In this document: positions 24,894-33,565 of the stretch, in pieces
Layout: the number at the start of each line of letters is the position of its first letter
Numbering within the stretch: the stretch's first letter is position 1
From: Nostoc linckia z4
GTDB lineage: Bacteria > Cyanobacteriota > Cyanobacteriia > Cyanobacteriales > Nostocaceae
Assembly: GCF_002608075.1 (NCBI RefSeq)
Contig: NZ_LAHA01000038.1
Location: 33-64,032 of the forward strand
Reading direction: 5' to 3'
Length of the DNA: 64,000 bases
The notes under the pieces: model-generated
What the model was told of the DNA's origin: nothing
What the model saw: the letters and a program-made list of their open reading frames with translations, nothing else
The model's database searches: none
Position numbers and translations under genes: made by a program

Positions 24894-25298
24894 ATGGGGC
24901 AATTAGAAAGACTGCTGCTCATGGCAGAAGATGAGCTAACTGAGTACAGTACTGATGCTCGGAAAATTGAAAAACTACGCCGTAAAATAGGTTTATCAGT
25001 GTCGGCGGCGGAACAACGGCAAGTTAAAGAAGCATTATTAGCTACAAATAAATCTAGTATGATTACTCAAATTGTCGAAGAACAACGACAAACCGTAGCC
25101 TTACCATTTTGGGGAATTGCTGGCTTAGGTTTATTGCTGGGAATTTCTTTAAATCAACCCATAGCCTTGTTAGCTGCTGTAGCTGGGACTGTAGCAGCTT
25201 ACAGAATTCAAAAATGGGGTTGGCAATTGCAAGCAAGGCGTTTATTATTACAAACTTTGGAAGATATTGAAGCGCGAGTTGCTCAACCAAATAAATAG
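24894..25298 (+). CDS. Small membrane protein of unknown function
   Basis: 134 residues. A charged helical N-terminal part (about 1-65, rich in Glu/Lys/Arg with AEDELTEYSTDARKIEKLRR) is followed by two closely spaced hydrophobic segments (about 70-105, FWGIAGLGLLLGISL and PIALLAAVAGTVAA) and a basic amphipathic tail. No enzymatic motif is seen. Codon use resembles the neighbours, and the ATG at 24894 has the start context CACAATGGGG. I do not recognise the family; a cyanobacterial conserved protein is possible. Confidence 0.7.
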   Translation: MGQLERLLLMAEDELTEYSTDARKIEKLRRKIGLSVSAAEQRQVKEALLATNKSSMITQIVEEQRQTVALPFWGIAGLGLLLGISLNQPIALLAAVAGTVAAYRIQKWGWQLQARRLLLQTLEDIEARVAQPNK

Positions 25299-25844
25299 TA
25301 CAGTAAAAGTCAGAATTAAAAAGTAAAACAGGCTTTACCACACCCTAACCCTCCCTTTGTAAAGGGGAGGGAACCAGAAATTTAATTTCCTCCGATATAA
25401 TCGAGTCTTTCTAAGAATTGATTGACTGATTTGATAATTTAATTTTTTCTATTTTATAGCAATTCCTAGTTACGTGAGGTACAGAAATAATGTTTTTAAA
25501 CGCAGAGGAGCGCAGAGTTAAACGCAAAGGTACGCAGAGGCTTACCTAATTTTATTAGTGATTTACTCAGTACCTCAGCCGCTTAGGAAACGCTATATCG
25601 TTATCAGCGTTAGCCTTTAGCGTAATGCACGAAATCCTTAAAGGTTGTTTTAAAAGTAGTTGACTGTGATTTGAATTACATTTTTACCTTATATCTAAAA
25701 TAGAAAGGGGGCAACGCTCTTTGCCCCTTTCTCTCGCACCATTATCATTTTCATTAAACTATTTTGAGCTTTTTAACTGATTGACAAAATGTGCTTTATT
25801 TTAACCTCCTAACAATTGTTCTAACTGTTGATGTGTGTTGTCAA
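25299..25844. other. Convergent intergenic region with repeats
   Basis: Contains a CCCTAACCCTCCCTTTG...AAAGGGGAGGG palindrome (about 25341-25372), a CGCAGAG-rich repeat (25502-25542) like that at 7920-8050, a GCGTTAGCCTTTAGCGTAATGC hairpin (about 25606-25627) and a terminator hairpin at 25703-25731. No gene seen. Confidence 0.6.
25703..25731 (-). terminator. Terminator hairpin downstream of the PEP-CTERM gene
   Basis: GAAAGGGGGCAA (25703-25714) pairs with TTGCCCCTTTC (25721-25731). On the minus strand a T-rich tract follows (TATTTTAG). It lies about 115 bp after the PEP-CTERM gene. Confidence 0.65.
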
Positions 25845-26648
25845 TTAAGAGATTTGACGACGGCGGGAAATAAAGTAAACTCCCAATAAAACAAGTCCTC
25901 CAAAAGTTGTAGGTTCGGGAACAGAATTAGGTTCAGCATTAACGGGTGGGATCTTAATAGGAACATAGGGAGTTTCAACCTTAAGAGGTGGAGTTTCAAC
26001 TACAATAGGTGGAATTTCAACCTTAAGAGGTGGAGTTTCAACCGTCAGGGGTGGGGTTTCAACCGTCAGGGGTGGAGTTTCAACCGTCAGGGGTGGAGTT
26101 TCAACCGTCAGGGGTGGGGTGTCAACCGGAGCTGGTGGGGGTGGGGTTTCAACGTCTTTGGGACAATTAGCTGAGCTACCTTGATTCAAAATTCCTAAGG
26201 TTGCATTGGCGTCCAAACAAATACCTACTGTGGCAAAATCTCCGATTCCTACTCCCAAGTTGGCTTGTGCATCAGCTTGAGTACTTTGTTGATTGCTTTG
26301 AATTCCAAGGGCCGCTCCACCAGTGATTTGCAGTAACTCTGTCGGGTTAGTTAAAGACGGTACAATTTGACTTGGGTCTACTTTTGCAGTGGTTGTAGAA
26401 TCGGTTGAAGCTCCTGCTACTTGACCAACGGTAGTATTAGTTGTCTCTTGGACAGTAGCGGTAACGTTTTTTCCAACTTCAACAGTACTAGTAGTTTTAG
26501 TTACATTTTCTACCACTGGAGTAACTGTAGTGTTTGTAACTGTTTTGATTATCCCTGTCAATTTAGCTGAAGCAGGGGTGACAGAAGAACATACTCCAAG
26601 CAAGCTAATGAAAATAACTAAAGCGTTAGTAGAAAGTTGCTTATTCAA
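25845..26648 (-). CDS. PEP-CTERM sorting-signal protein with Pro-rich heptad repeats
   Basis: A protein of about 267 residues for export and membrane sorting. N-terminal signal peptide (STNALVIFISLLGVCSS to ASA). A Thr/Val-rich region (KTVTNTTVTPVVENVTKTT) follows, then seven tandem copies of a seven-residue unit like TPPLTVE (about 165-225), then the PEP-CTERM signal: SVPEPTTFGGLVLLGVYF and the basic tail SRRRQIS. PEP-CTERM tails are cut by exosortase, encoded elsewhere. The TTG at 26648 is proposed as start since AGGAG stands five bases before it; the ATG at 26666 overlaps that ribosome site and would add six residues. Cell-surface or matrix role inferred. Confidence 0.85.
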   Translation of the reverse strand: MNKQLSTNALVIFISLLGVCSSVTPASAKLTGIIKTVTNTTVTPVVENVTKTTSTVEVGKNVTATVQETTNTTVGQVAGASTDSTTTAKVDPSQIVPSLTNPTELLQITGGAALGIQSNQQSTQADAQANLGVGIGDFATVGICLDANATLGILNQGSSANCPKDVETPPPPAPVDTPPLTVETPPLTVETPPLTVETPPLTVETPPLKVEIPPIVVETPPLKVETPYVPIKIPPVNAEPNSVPEPTTFGGLVLLGVYFISRRRQIS

Positions 26649-26999
26649 GGGAACTCCTGGGAACATCTGAGGTTCGTTTCGACTCTCATCCTAAGGAATC
26701 CCAATATCAATTGAAAGTCGCAATCTTACCAGTTTTATTGATTGATTTTAATTGCTGAAATGACGGCTGTTTGATTGAAATTTAATGAAGAGTTAACAGT
26801 ATTAATATTAATGTTCGCAGTATTAATACTATATATGTGTTGTATAATAAAAACATATATAAACTTTTACCATAAATCACTGAGAAGAATTAGAACAATA
26901 AAAGCGATCGCATTATCAGGTTACTGGATTTTGCAGGAATAATCAGAATTTGCTGCGTCCCGAAAGTGCAGTCTATTTTGAAATCCAACCTTTTTGGGC
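26649..26999. other. Intergenic region
   Basis: AT-rich, with TATTAATACTATATATG-like palindromic stretches around 26800-26840 and one GCGATCGC site. It should hold the promoter of the PEP-CTERM gene. No gene seen. Confidence 0.5.
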
Positions 27000-27227
27000 T
27001 TAATTCAACCGTCTTGCAATAAACACTGCATGACCAGGCGATAGTTTGTATTCACCATAACTATGAGTGCTTTGAACCCCGAAGCCTACCTGCTGGAGTG
27101 CATTTGCGATCGTTGCTGTGTCGTATAATCGCTGGTGGTGTACTTCGTCATCTCGTCTATAGTATTCGCCTGTTTTGCGGAAGGTGATAAGTAGATGGAC
27201 ATAAATAAATATAATATGTTCTGTCAT
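27000..27227 (-). pseudogene. C-terminal remnant of a SAM-dependent methyltransferase
   Basis: 75 codons. From about residue 13 the sequence (LITFRKTGEYYRRDDEVHHQ, then NALQQVGFGVQ and GHAVFIARRL) resembles the last strands of a class I methyltransferase, where such a block follows the SAM-binding core. The core itself, with its GxGxG motif, is absent. The apparent start codon lies within the terminal repeat of an inserted palindromic element (27222-27309), and no coding sequence resumes beyond it. This is therefore best read as a truncated gene. Confidence 0.65.
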
Positions 27228-27309
27228 TGCGTTCGCGTAGCGTCTCGTAGAGAGCGAAGCGAAGCAATCCCAGAGACTTTGCGATTGCTTCGCTTCGCTC
27301 GCAATGACA
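27222..27309. mobile_element. MITE-like element with 10-bp terminal inverted repeats
   Basis: An 88-bp element with ends TGTCATTGCG and CGCAATGACA and internal GCGAAGCGAAGC / GCTTCGCTTCGC palindromes. It resembles dispersed non-autonomous palindromic elements of cyanobacteria. It truncates the methyltransferase remnant and supplies its ATG. Confidence 0.75.
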
Positions 27310-27468
27310 TCTTAGATTTAATCATGACTATCTACTTACTAGTTAATAAGTATAAAGATTAAACTATACAAAAGCATGATAAAGGCGATCGCCTCATCCC
27401 GGAAAGAAGTGTGCGATCGCCCTGACGTTACATAATTTGTGCGTACAAGAGTTGTAACTTTGATTGTG

Positions 27469-30405
27469 TTAAAACTCTCCGGCTAAAGCAGCAACGCATC
27501 TTTCGCAAATTAGCGGATGTTCCTTTGATTCTCCCACGTGGGTGGAGTAGTTCCAACAGCGATCGCATTTTTCGCCGTCAGCATTGGCTACACCAATTAC
27601 CCAATCTTCTGTCTCGGCTGTATATTTTAATCCTTGCAGTGCTTCAGCAGAATCTAATAATTCCACTTGGGAAGTCAGCAATAAATAGCGCAGTTCGTCA
27701 ACACCGTTACCTTTAGCTGGGTTAAAGGCTTTAATTGCATCGCCTAACTGTTTGTGAGGGATGTGAATCAAAGCTTTTGCTTCTAAGGAAGAACCAATGA
27801 GTTTTTCAATTCTGGCTTGTTCCAAAACTTTGTTGACATCGGTGCGGAGTTTTCGCAGTGTTTCCCAAAATTCGGCTAATTCATCATTGCGCCATTTTTC
27901 ATCCACCTGCACCCAACCGGCTTCAAACACTGATTTATAAGGTGTTTGGTAAGGAAGATATTGCCAGATATCCTCGGCAGTATGACATAATACTGGAGCG
28001 ATCGCTCGTGCTAAATTCTCTAAAGCAACTTTCAGCACCGTTTGACAGCTGCGACGCCGGAAAGCATTGGGCGCACTGATGTACAGTCTATCTTTAGCAA
28101 CGTCTAAATAAAAGTTGGATAAATCCACCACGCAGAAATTCTGCACTGTTTGGAAGAACCGGAAGAATTGAAAACTATCAAAAGCTGCTGTTACTTCTTC
28201 AAACACTTCCAAGATGCGGTGCAGCATGTAGCGATCGAGTTCTGGCAATTCCTCGAAAGGTACTGCATCTTTCTCTGGGTCAAAATCATCAAGGCTACCC
28301 AACAAAAACCGCGCTGTATTGCGAATTTTACCTCTAACATCATTCAGTTGCTTAATGATGTTTTTCCCAATGCGGACATCAGAGGAATAGTCCACCGATG
28401 ATACCCACAATCTCAAAACATCTGCACCATAAGGCGGTTCTACTTTTTGATTTTTCCCGCCTTGAATGATTACATTTGGGTCAACCACATTGCCTTCAGA
28501 CTTACTCATTTTGCGGCCTTGTTCGTCCAAAGTAAAGCCGTGAGTCAACACAGTTTTGTAAGGCGCACAGTCATTCACCGCCACGCTAGTCAGCAAACTT
28601 GACTGGAACCAACCACGATGTTGGTCGGAACCTTCTAAGTAGATATCTGCGGGGTAGCGTAACTCTGGACGCTGTTTCGCCACAGCCGCCCAAGATGAGC
28701 CAGAATCAAACCATACATCCATTGTGTCTGTACCTCTGCGGTAAGATTTGCCGTTTTGACGATAGGATTCTGGCAATAACTCTTCCACTGAAAGTTCCCA
28801 CCAAGCATCGGAACCTTTTTCGGCGATAATTCCTTGGACGTGGTTGATAGTTTCCTCGTTCAGCAACGGTTCTCCCGTGGCTTCATCGTAGAACACTGGA
28901 ATGGGTACACCCCAACTACGCTGGCGGGAAATACACCAATCAGAACGTTCCGCCACCATCGGCGTGATGCGATTTTCACCTTGGGCTGGAATCCATTTTA
29001 CAGTGGCGATCGCCTTGAGCGCTTCCTCCCTAAATCCCTCCACCGAAGCAAACCATTGCTCAGTAGCCCGGAAAATCGTCGGCTTTTTCGTCCGCCAATC
29101 ATAAGGATACTTATGCTGATAAGCTTCTTCCTTCAACAAAGAACCTTTACGCGCCAACGCATCAATCACCGCCTGATTTCCATCACCCAGCACATTCAAC
29201 CCAGCAAACTCTCCCGCCTCTGAAGTAAAATTCCCGTTATCATCCACAGGCGCAAGAATGGGCAAACCATAACGCTGACCAACAATGTAATCTTCTTGAC
29301 CGTGCCCCGGAGCAGTATGTACCAACCCAGTACCCGACTCAGTAGTAATATAATCCCCACCCACAACTACCGGACTCTCCCGGTCAAACAAAGGATGACG
29401 GTAAGTAGTATGTTCTAAATCGCTCCCTTTGATTGTGGTTTTTACCGTCAACTCAACACCAAGCGTTGAAGATAAACGTTCTACTAAATCAGCAGCAACA
29501 ATGAGATAGCGGAACCTCACCCCCGTTAACTGAGAAGGAGAAGAAACTTCCTCGCTCCCCCTCCCTGCTTGCGGGGAGGGGATTGGGGGGTGGGGTTCCA
29601 CCTCCACCACCGCATAATTCAAATCCCCATTCACCGCCACCGCCAAATTCGCCGGAATCGTCCAAGGCGTAGTCGTCCACACAGCCACACCCAAATCTGG
29701 TAAATATTCCCCCAGCAGCGACTTCACCCCGTCTCCCAAACTCGTAACTGGGAAAGCCGCATAGATACTCCGGGAAACGTGACCTTCTGGATATTCCAAC
29801 TCAGCCTCCGCCAAAGCAGTTTTTGAGCTAGGACTCCAGTGAACCGGCTTCAAACCCCGATAAATGTATCCTTTTAAAAACATTTGCCCAAACACGCCAA
29901 TTTGCGCCGCCTCATATTGCGGCTTCAGCGTCAAATAAGGATGCTCCCAATCACCCCAAATACCGTAACTTTTAAAACTTTGGCGTTGGTCATTTACCGT
30001 AGCGAGGGCATATTCTTTGGCTTTTTGTCGCAGTTGCAAAGACGTTAAATTTTGCCGTTCTGCTGACTTCATGTTTTGCAGAACTTTCAACTCAATGGGC
30101 AATCCGTGACAATCCCAACCAGGGACGTAGCGAACTTTACGCCCTTTTAAGAGTTGGTAGCGATTAATAATATCTTTAAGAATTTTATTTAAGGCATGAC
30201 CAATATGCAGCGAGCCGTTAGCGTAGGGAGGGCCATCGTGCAGTATAAATAATTCGCCTGGGTTTTCTTGAGAGAGGCGATGGTAAATTTGATTTTCTTC
30301 CCAAAATTTTTGGATTTCCGGCTCCCGCTTGATGGCGTTTGCCCGCATCTCAAAGTTAGTCTTGGGTAGGTTTACAGTATCTTTGTAGTTTCCTGATTCG
30401 GTCAC
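27469..30405 (-). CDS. ileS: Isoleucyl-tRNA synthetase
   Basis: A 978-residue class I tRNA ligase. HIGH motif in PYANGSLHIGHALNKIL, KMSKS in GRKMSKSEGNVVDP, the CP1 editing domain between them, ISRQRSWGVPIPVFY, the anticodon-binding region, and a C-terminal zinc finger (CDRCWNYSTHVGESKEHPLI then CERC). The start is a GTG (MTESGNYKDTVNL) with AGG about ten bases upstream; the next Met is at residue 20. Within the editing domain (about residues 271-300) is an extra PHPPIPSPQAGRGSEEVSSP segment encoded by a palindromic repeat. The frame is intact and the gene is presumably essential, so the insertion must be tolerated. Confidence 0.96.
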   Translation of the reverse strand: MTESGNYKDTVNLPKTNFEMRANAIKREPEIQKFWEENQIYHRLSQENPGELFILHDGPPYANGSLHIGHALNKILKDIINRYQLLKGRKVRYVPGWDCHGLPIELKVLQNMKSAERQNLTSLQLRQKAKEYALATVNDQRQSFKSYGIWGDWEHPYLTLKPQYEAAQIGVFGQMFLKGYIYRGLKPVHWSPSSKTALAEAELEYPEGHVSRSIYAAFPVTSLGDGVKSLLGEYLPDLGVAVWTTTPWTIPANLAVAVNGDLNYAVVEVEPHPPIPSPQAGRGSEEVSSPSQLTGVRFRYLIVAADLVERLSSTLGVELTVKTTIKGSDLEHTTYRHPLFDRESPVVVGGDYITTESGTGLVHTAPGHGQEDYIVGQRYGLPILAPVDDNGNFTSEAGEFAGLNVLGDGNQAVIDALARKGSLLKEEAYQHKYPYDWRTKKPTIFRATEQWFASVEGFREEALKAIATVKWIPAQGENRITPMVAERSDWCISRQRSWGVPIPVFYDEATGEPLLNEETINHVQGIIAEKGSDAWWELSVEELLPESYRQNGKSYRRGTDTMDVWFDSGSSWAAVAKQRPELRYPADIYLEGSDQHRGWFQSSLLTSVAVNDCAPYKTVLTHGFTLDEQGRKMSKSEGNVVDPNVIIQGGKNQKVEPPYGADVLRLWVSSVDYSSDVRIGKNIIKQLNDVRGKIRNTARFLLGSLDDFDPEKDAVPFEELPELDRYMLHRILEVFEEVTAAFDSFQFFRFFQTVQNFCVVDLSNFYLDVAKDRLYISAPNAFRRRSCQTVLKVALENLARAIAPVLCHTAEDIWQYLPYQTPYKSVFEAGWVQVDEKWRNDELAEFWETLRKLRTDVNKVLEQARIEKLIGSSLEAKALIHIPHKQLGDAIKAFNPAKGNGVDELRYLLLTSQVELLDSAEALQGLKYTAETEDWVIGVANADGEKCDRCWNYSTHVGESKEHPLICERCVAALAGEF
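29513..29599. repeat. Palindromic repeat inserted in frame in ileS
   Basis: An 87-bp element with ends GGAACCTCACCCCC and GGGGGGTGGGGTTCC (imperfect terminal inverted repeats) and an inner CCCTCCCTGCTTGCGGGGAGGG hairpin. Its length is a multiple of three and it is translated on the minus strand as PHPPIPSPQAGRGS and following residues. It looks like a mobile palindromic element caught within a coding sequence. Confidence 0.7.
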
Positions 30406-30759
30406 AGTCTCATGCCTAAATTAATTGAGCAGATTTTATCAATTATAGAAGATGAGATAAAGACCAAAAAATCAACTTGACAATTGGTAAGTAAGTTATT
30501 ATACAAATTGTCTCTGATAACGACCGCAAATCCTCCAATTACGCTAAACTGCTGAACGAACGCAAAGGATTATGACTAATGCTTTTAATAAAACTATTGA
30601 TAGTTAACTTATAGTAGAGTTTTAACCTAAAGTTATCGCTACAGAAGAAGAATGCGATCGCACTTATAAACTAGTTGCCAAGTTCAAAAAATCTATTATA
30701 CTAAGTGTTTCAGATGGTACTTAAGACAATAAAAACTCGTCGATCCACTTGAAACTCCA
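30406..30759. other. Intergenic region between divergent genes
   Basis: An AT-rich 354-bp gap carrying the promoters of ileS and of the large GATase/HEXXXH gene. A short stretch near 30628-30700 looks like a decayed reading frame (TACAGAAGAAGAATGCGATC), but no product can be assigned. Confidence 0.45.
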
Positions 30760-33213
30760 GTGATAAAAGTTCTATTTGATGAATTTCATGAGGAATTGTC
30801 CTGCTCGCAGTCGCAGGGAGACAATACTCCAAAAGAAGCATGGACAATTCTGTGCGATCAGGTTGTAAAAGAGTTATTTGGAAATGATGCAATCTCCTTT
30901 CAAAAGGAACTACTGACTCGTCAGGTACTTAATGAATATCAATTGCTAATTCTGGCTGCTCCTAAATCTCGTTTGAGTCCAGAGGAAGTAAAAGCAATAG
31001 TAAGTTTTGTTAAGCAAGGAAAATCACTTCTGATTGCTAGTGACCAAGAATCACTTGTTATCAATAAGGGTGATAGTATAAATGCGGTATTAGAATCTTT
31101 TGGATTGCGTTTTGAAGAGTTACTAAATTATCCTCCAGAGCAAGTTTTGAATCTGCTGCCACACTATCTCAGTTCTGAAGTATCTCAATTAAAGATTAAA
31201 GAACCTGTTTATATCAAAACACTGCCCAATTCTTCTTATCCGAATGTTGATATAATAGCTACTTTGCCTGATACTGGCAAAACTTTATTGGCGGCTCTAG
31301 AAGTTCCTAATGACAATCAATCAGGACGAGTAGTAATTTTAGGAAATTATTTAATTTTTAGCAATAAATATATCGATGCTAGTAATAACAGAAAACTAGC
31401 ATCTAACATTTTTAATTGGCTGGCTTATAAAAATTTATTAGACTGTTGTGATGCTACGATTTTATCAAAAGTAGTTTACAGACAAAGTGCAGAGTTTTCA
31501 ATTGCGATCGCCAACCCAAAATCACAACGTTTAGAAAATATTACTTGTACTCTGGAGTCAGATACAAATGTTCTAATTCAGGAACCAATCAAAAAAATTC
31601 GTTTTCTTCCTGGTAAAGGCAAAACTCAACTACGATGGACTGTTATTCCTCAGCAACTAGGACAGCAAACTCTCAGATTAACTATAGATATTCCCGAATC
31701 TGATAACTCAGAAATCAATAAAACCTCATCTTTGTTTTTCGCTCCAGTTGCTCAATTCCAGTGTGTACCCGATGCAGAGTTTGACCTTGTATTCCTCAAT
31801 TTTCAAGGTAATGCTCAAGAAATTGTCGAAACCGGAGTTACTTTTGAAGTACAGGCGATCGCACGTTGGAAAAACCATGCGAAAGCTGTTCCCATAAAAA
31901 TGCAACTAGAGTGTCCTTTAACTCACATTAAAGTAGAACAAATATCACCAAAACGATGGTATTTGACAGTCTTAGATCCAGGAGATTGGTTAATTACTCT
32001 TTATATCAACGATATCAACCAAAAAATTACTCGCATGGTTCATGCGTATCCATCTGCAAAAAACCAAATTGAAAAAATTCAACGCGACGTAGTGACACCT
32101 TTAGCAGCAGAAATCCATTATCAAGTATCTCAAATACGCCAAGAGTTTGATAGTGAAGAAATCCGACAAATTCCCTTTGAATTGTTGACTCCTGAAGAAC
32201 AAGTCAATCGCCTTTATAACTACAGTACCAAAGAGCAACTTTTAGAAGTTCTACAAGCAGCCAGAAGTGAAAATAAACGTTTTTCACCCTTGGTTGAAAA
32301 ATTACTACAGTTCATTGCACCCACTTATTCACCTATACATGGATGTTGTATTCCCTACGACCCAAAATTAGCAGCACATCTTCTCAAAGAACATCCATTC
32401 TTTGAGCAACAATTAGCATACAATTTTCAGAGTATAGAAGGAGATGAGCGTTACGGTCAAACATGGCTAGAAGGTAATATTGCAGCTTTACTTCTACATG
32501 AAAAATACGGTCATGGATTTTTTTATAAGCATACAAAAGTAGGGCAGCAACTAGCCATCTTATACCGTCATGGATTGCTCCGCGAAGTAGATCGTGAAGG
32601 ATTGAAATCTCCCTACTTGCAACTTTTTCTTGAGGATGAATACAGATCAGCAATTGAAACTCTGCATCACAGTAGTATCATCCTAAATGAAGGATTTGCT
32701 ACTTGGCTGGAGTTGACTATACTACGTCGTCTCAAGGGGAGCGTTAGTCAAACAGTTTATCGGCGTAAAGACTTCTTATTTAGCTACGACGAGAGTTTAA
32801 CATTTATTCAAAAAAGCAGCGAATACTTTCAACGTTTTGAACCTTTTTACCCTTCAAAATATCAAGAAGGATATGAATATTTAGAAGAGATTCAAAGCAT
32901 CTTCGGTAAGGAATGCGGCTCTAAGTGCGTAGTTCAGGCTGTAATTAAAGCAGCAGATGTAGATTTTGGTATTATTGAAAACAGTGGAAGAGTAGAATTT
33001 CTTCTATCTCCTGGTAAGATTAAGGAAGGTTTGTTGAAAAAAGACGATGATAATAACGCTACCTCACCCACCGAACGCCTAAAAAGCATTTGGCAGCTAC
33101 TGAGGAAACACGTTAATGAAATTCGTGCCGAACAACAAAGGCTGCAATGTCATCGTCATTGTTTACACCCTGAATGCCCAGTAAATCTAGTAATCAAAAA
33201 ATACTTGGAGTAA
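30760..33213 (+). CDS. GATase-like / putative HEXXXH metallopeptidase multidomain protein
   Basis: 817 residues; I know no family matching the whole. Residues 1-225 resemble the glutamine-amidotransferase-like fold (KVLFDEFHEE opening, EYQLLILAAPKSRLS, FVKQGKSLLIASDQESLV, GRVVILGNYLIF). Residues 235-430 are two predicted beta-sandwich (Ig-like) parts. The C-terminal part has LLLHEKYGHG with H580-E581 and H585, an HEXXXH motif as in TldD and DPP III, and NEGFATWLE at 643-651, whose Glu could be the third zinc ligand. A Cys/His-rich tail (CHRHCLHPEC) may bind metal. The start is a GTG, the only candidate after an in-frame stop at 30730. The following 83-codon gene is seven bases away. It sits next to a caspase/EACC1 pair, so a regulated protease role in a conflict system is inferred. 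Confidence 0.6.
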   Translation: MIKVLFDEFHEELSCSQSQGDNTPKEAWTILCDQVVKELFGNDAISFQKELLTRQVLNEYQLLILAAPKSRLSPEEVKAIVSFVKQGKSLLIASDQESLVINKGDSINAVLESFGLRFEELLNYPPEQVLNLLPHYLSSEVSQLKIKEPVYIKTLPNSSYPNVDIIATLPDTGKTLLAALEVPNDNQSGRVVILGNYLIFSNKYIDASNNRKLASNIFNWLAYKNLLDCCDATILSKVVYRQSAEFSIAIANPKSQRLENITCTLESDTNVLIQEPIKKIRFLPGKGKTQLRWTVIPQQLGQQTLRLTIDIPESDNSEINKTSSLFFAPVAQFQCVPDAEFDLVFLNFQGNAQEIVETGVTFEVQAIARWKNHAKAVPIKMQLECPLTHIKVEQISPKRWYLTVLDPGDWLITLYINDINQKITRMVHAYPSAKNQIEKIQRDVVTPLAAEIHYQVSQIRQEFDSEEIRQIPFELLTPEEQVNRLYNYSTKEQLLEVLQAARSENKRFSPLVEKLLQFIAPTYSPIHGCCIPYDPKLAAHLLKEHPFFEQQLAYNFQSIEGDERYGQTWLEGNIAALLLHEKYGHGFFYKHTKVGQQLAILYRHGLLREVDREGLKSPYLQLFLEDEYRSAIETLHHSSIILNEGFATWLELTILRRLKGSVSQTVYRRKDFLFSYDESLTFIQKSSEYFQRFEPFYPSKYQEGYEYLEEIQSIFGKECGSKCVVQAVIKAADVDFGIIENSGRVEFLLSPGKIKEGLLKKDDDNNATSPTERLKSIWQLLRKHVNEIRAEQQRLQCHRHCLHPECPVNLVIKKYLE

Positions 33214-33220
33214 TAAAGTT

Positions 33221-33472
33221 ATGGATTCGTATGAATTTCATGAAACAATCGCAGTGATAGGAGTAAAATTAACTAAACCACAAAGGGATTATTTTGACCA
33301 ATGTCTAGATTCCATTCAACGAGGAAAATATAGAAGTTTGCGTGGTTCTGATGATGCTTTGAGTGCAGTCATGCAAGATGACCAATTCTGTAGAGAGTGT
33401 AAAAAAATTAAAGATCAACAAATAATATCTAAGATAGAGGAGTGTATCCAATTTATGATTGACAACTCCTAG
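33221..33472 (+). CDS. Small protein of unknown function
   Basis: 83 residues, MDSYEFHETIAVIGVKLTKP then YFDQCLDSIQRGKYRSLRGS. Predicted mostly helical, soluble and acidic/basic mixed, with three Cys (DQCLD, FCRECKK) and no membrane segment. ATG with GGAG about ten bases upstream, seven bases after the GATase/HEXXXH gene, so the two are almost certainly co-transcribed. I do not recognise the family. It may be a regulator or substrate of the large protein. Confidence 0.65.
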   Translation: MDSYEFHETIAVIGVKLTKPQRDYFDQCLDSIQRGKYRSLRGSDDALSAVMQDDQFCRECKKIKDQQIISKIEECIQFMIDNS

Positions 33473-33565
33473 AAATAAATTTGTATATATCCCAAAGTTG
33501 AAATTGAAATATTAGGTTTTTTGTAAAGAGATGCTGCAATTTTGAGTAGCAACCAACAGCTTTTT

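Noticed and set aside
28834..29223. 129-codon frame on the plus strand
   Set aside because: It is antisense to ileS, whose domains are unambiguous on the minus strand.
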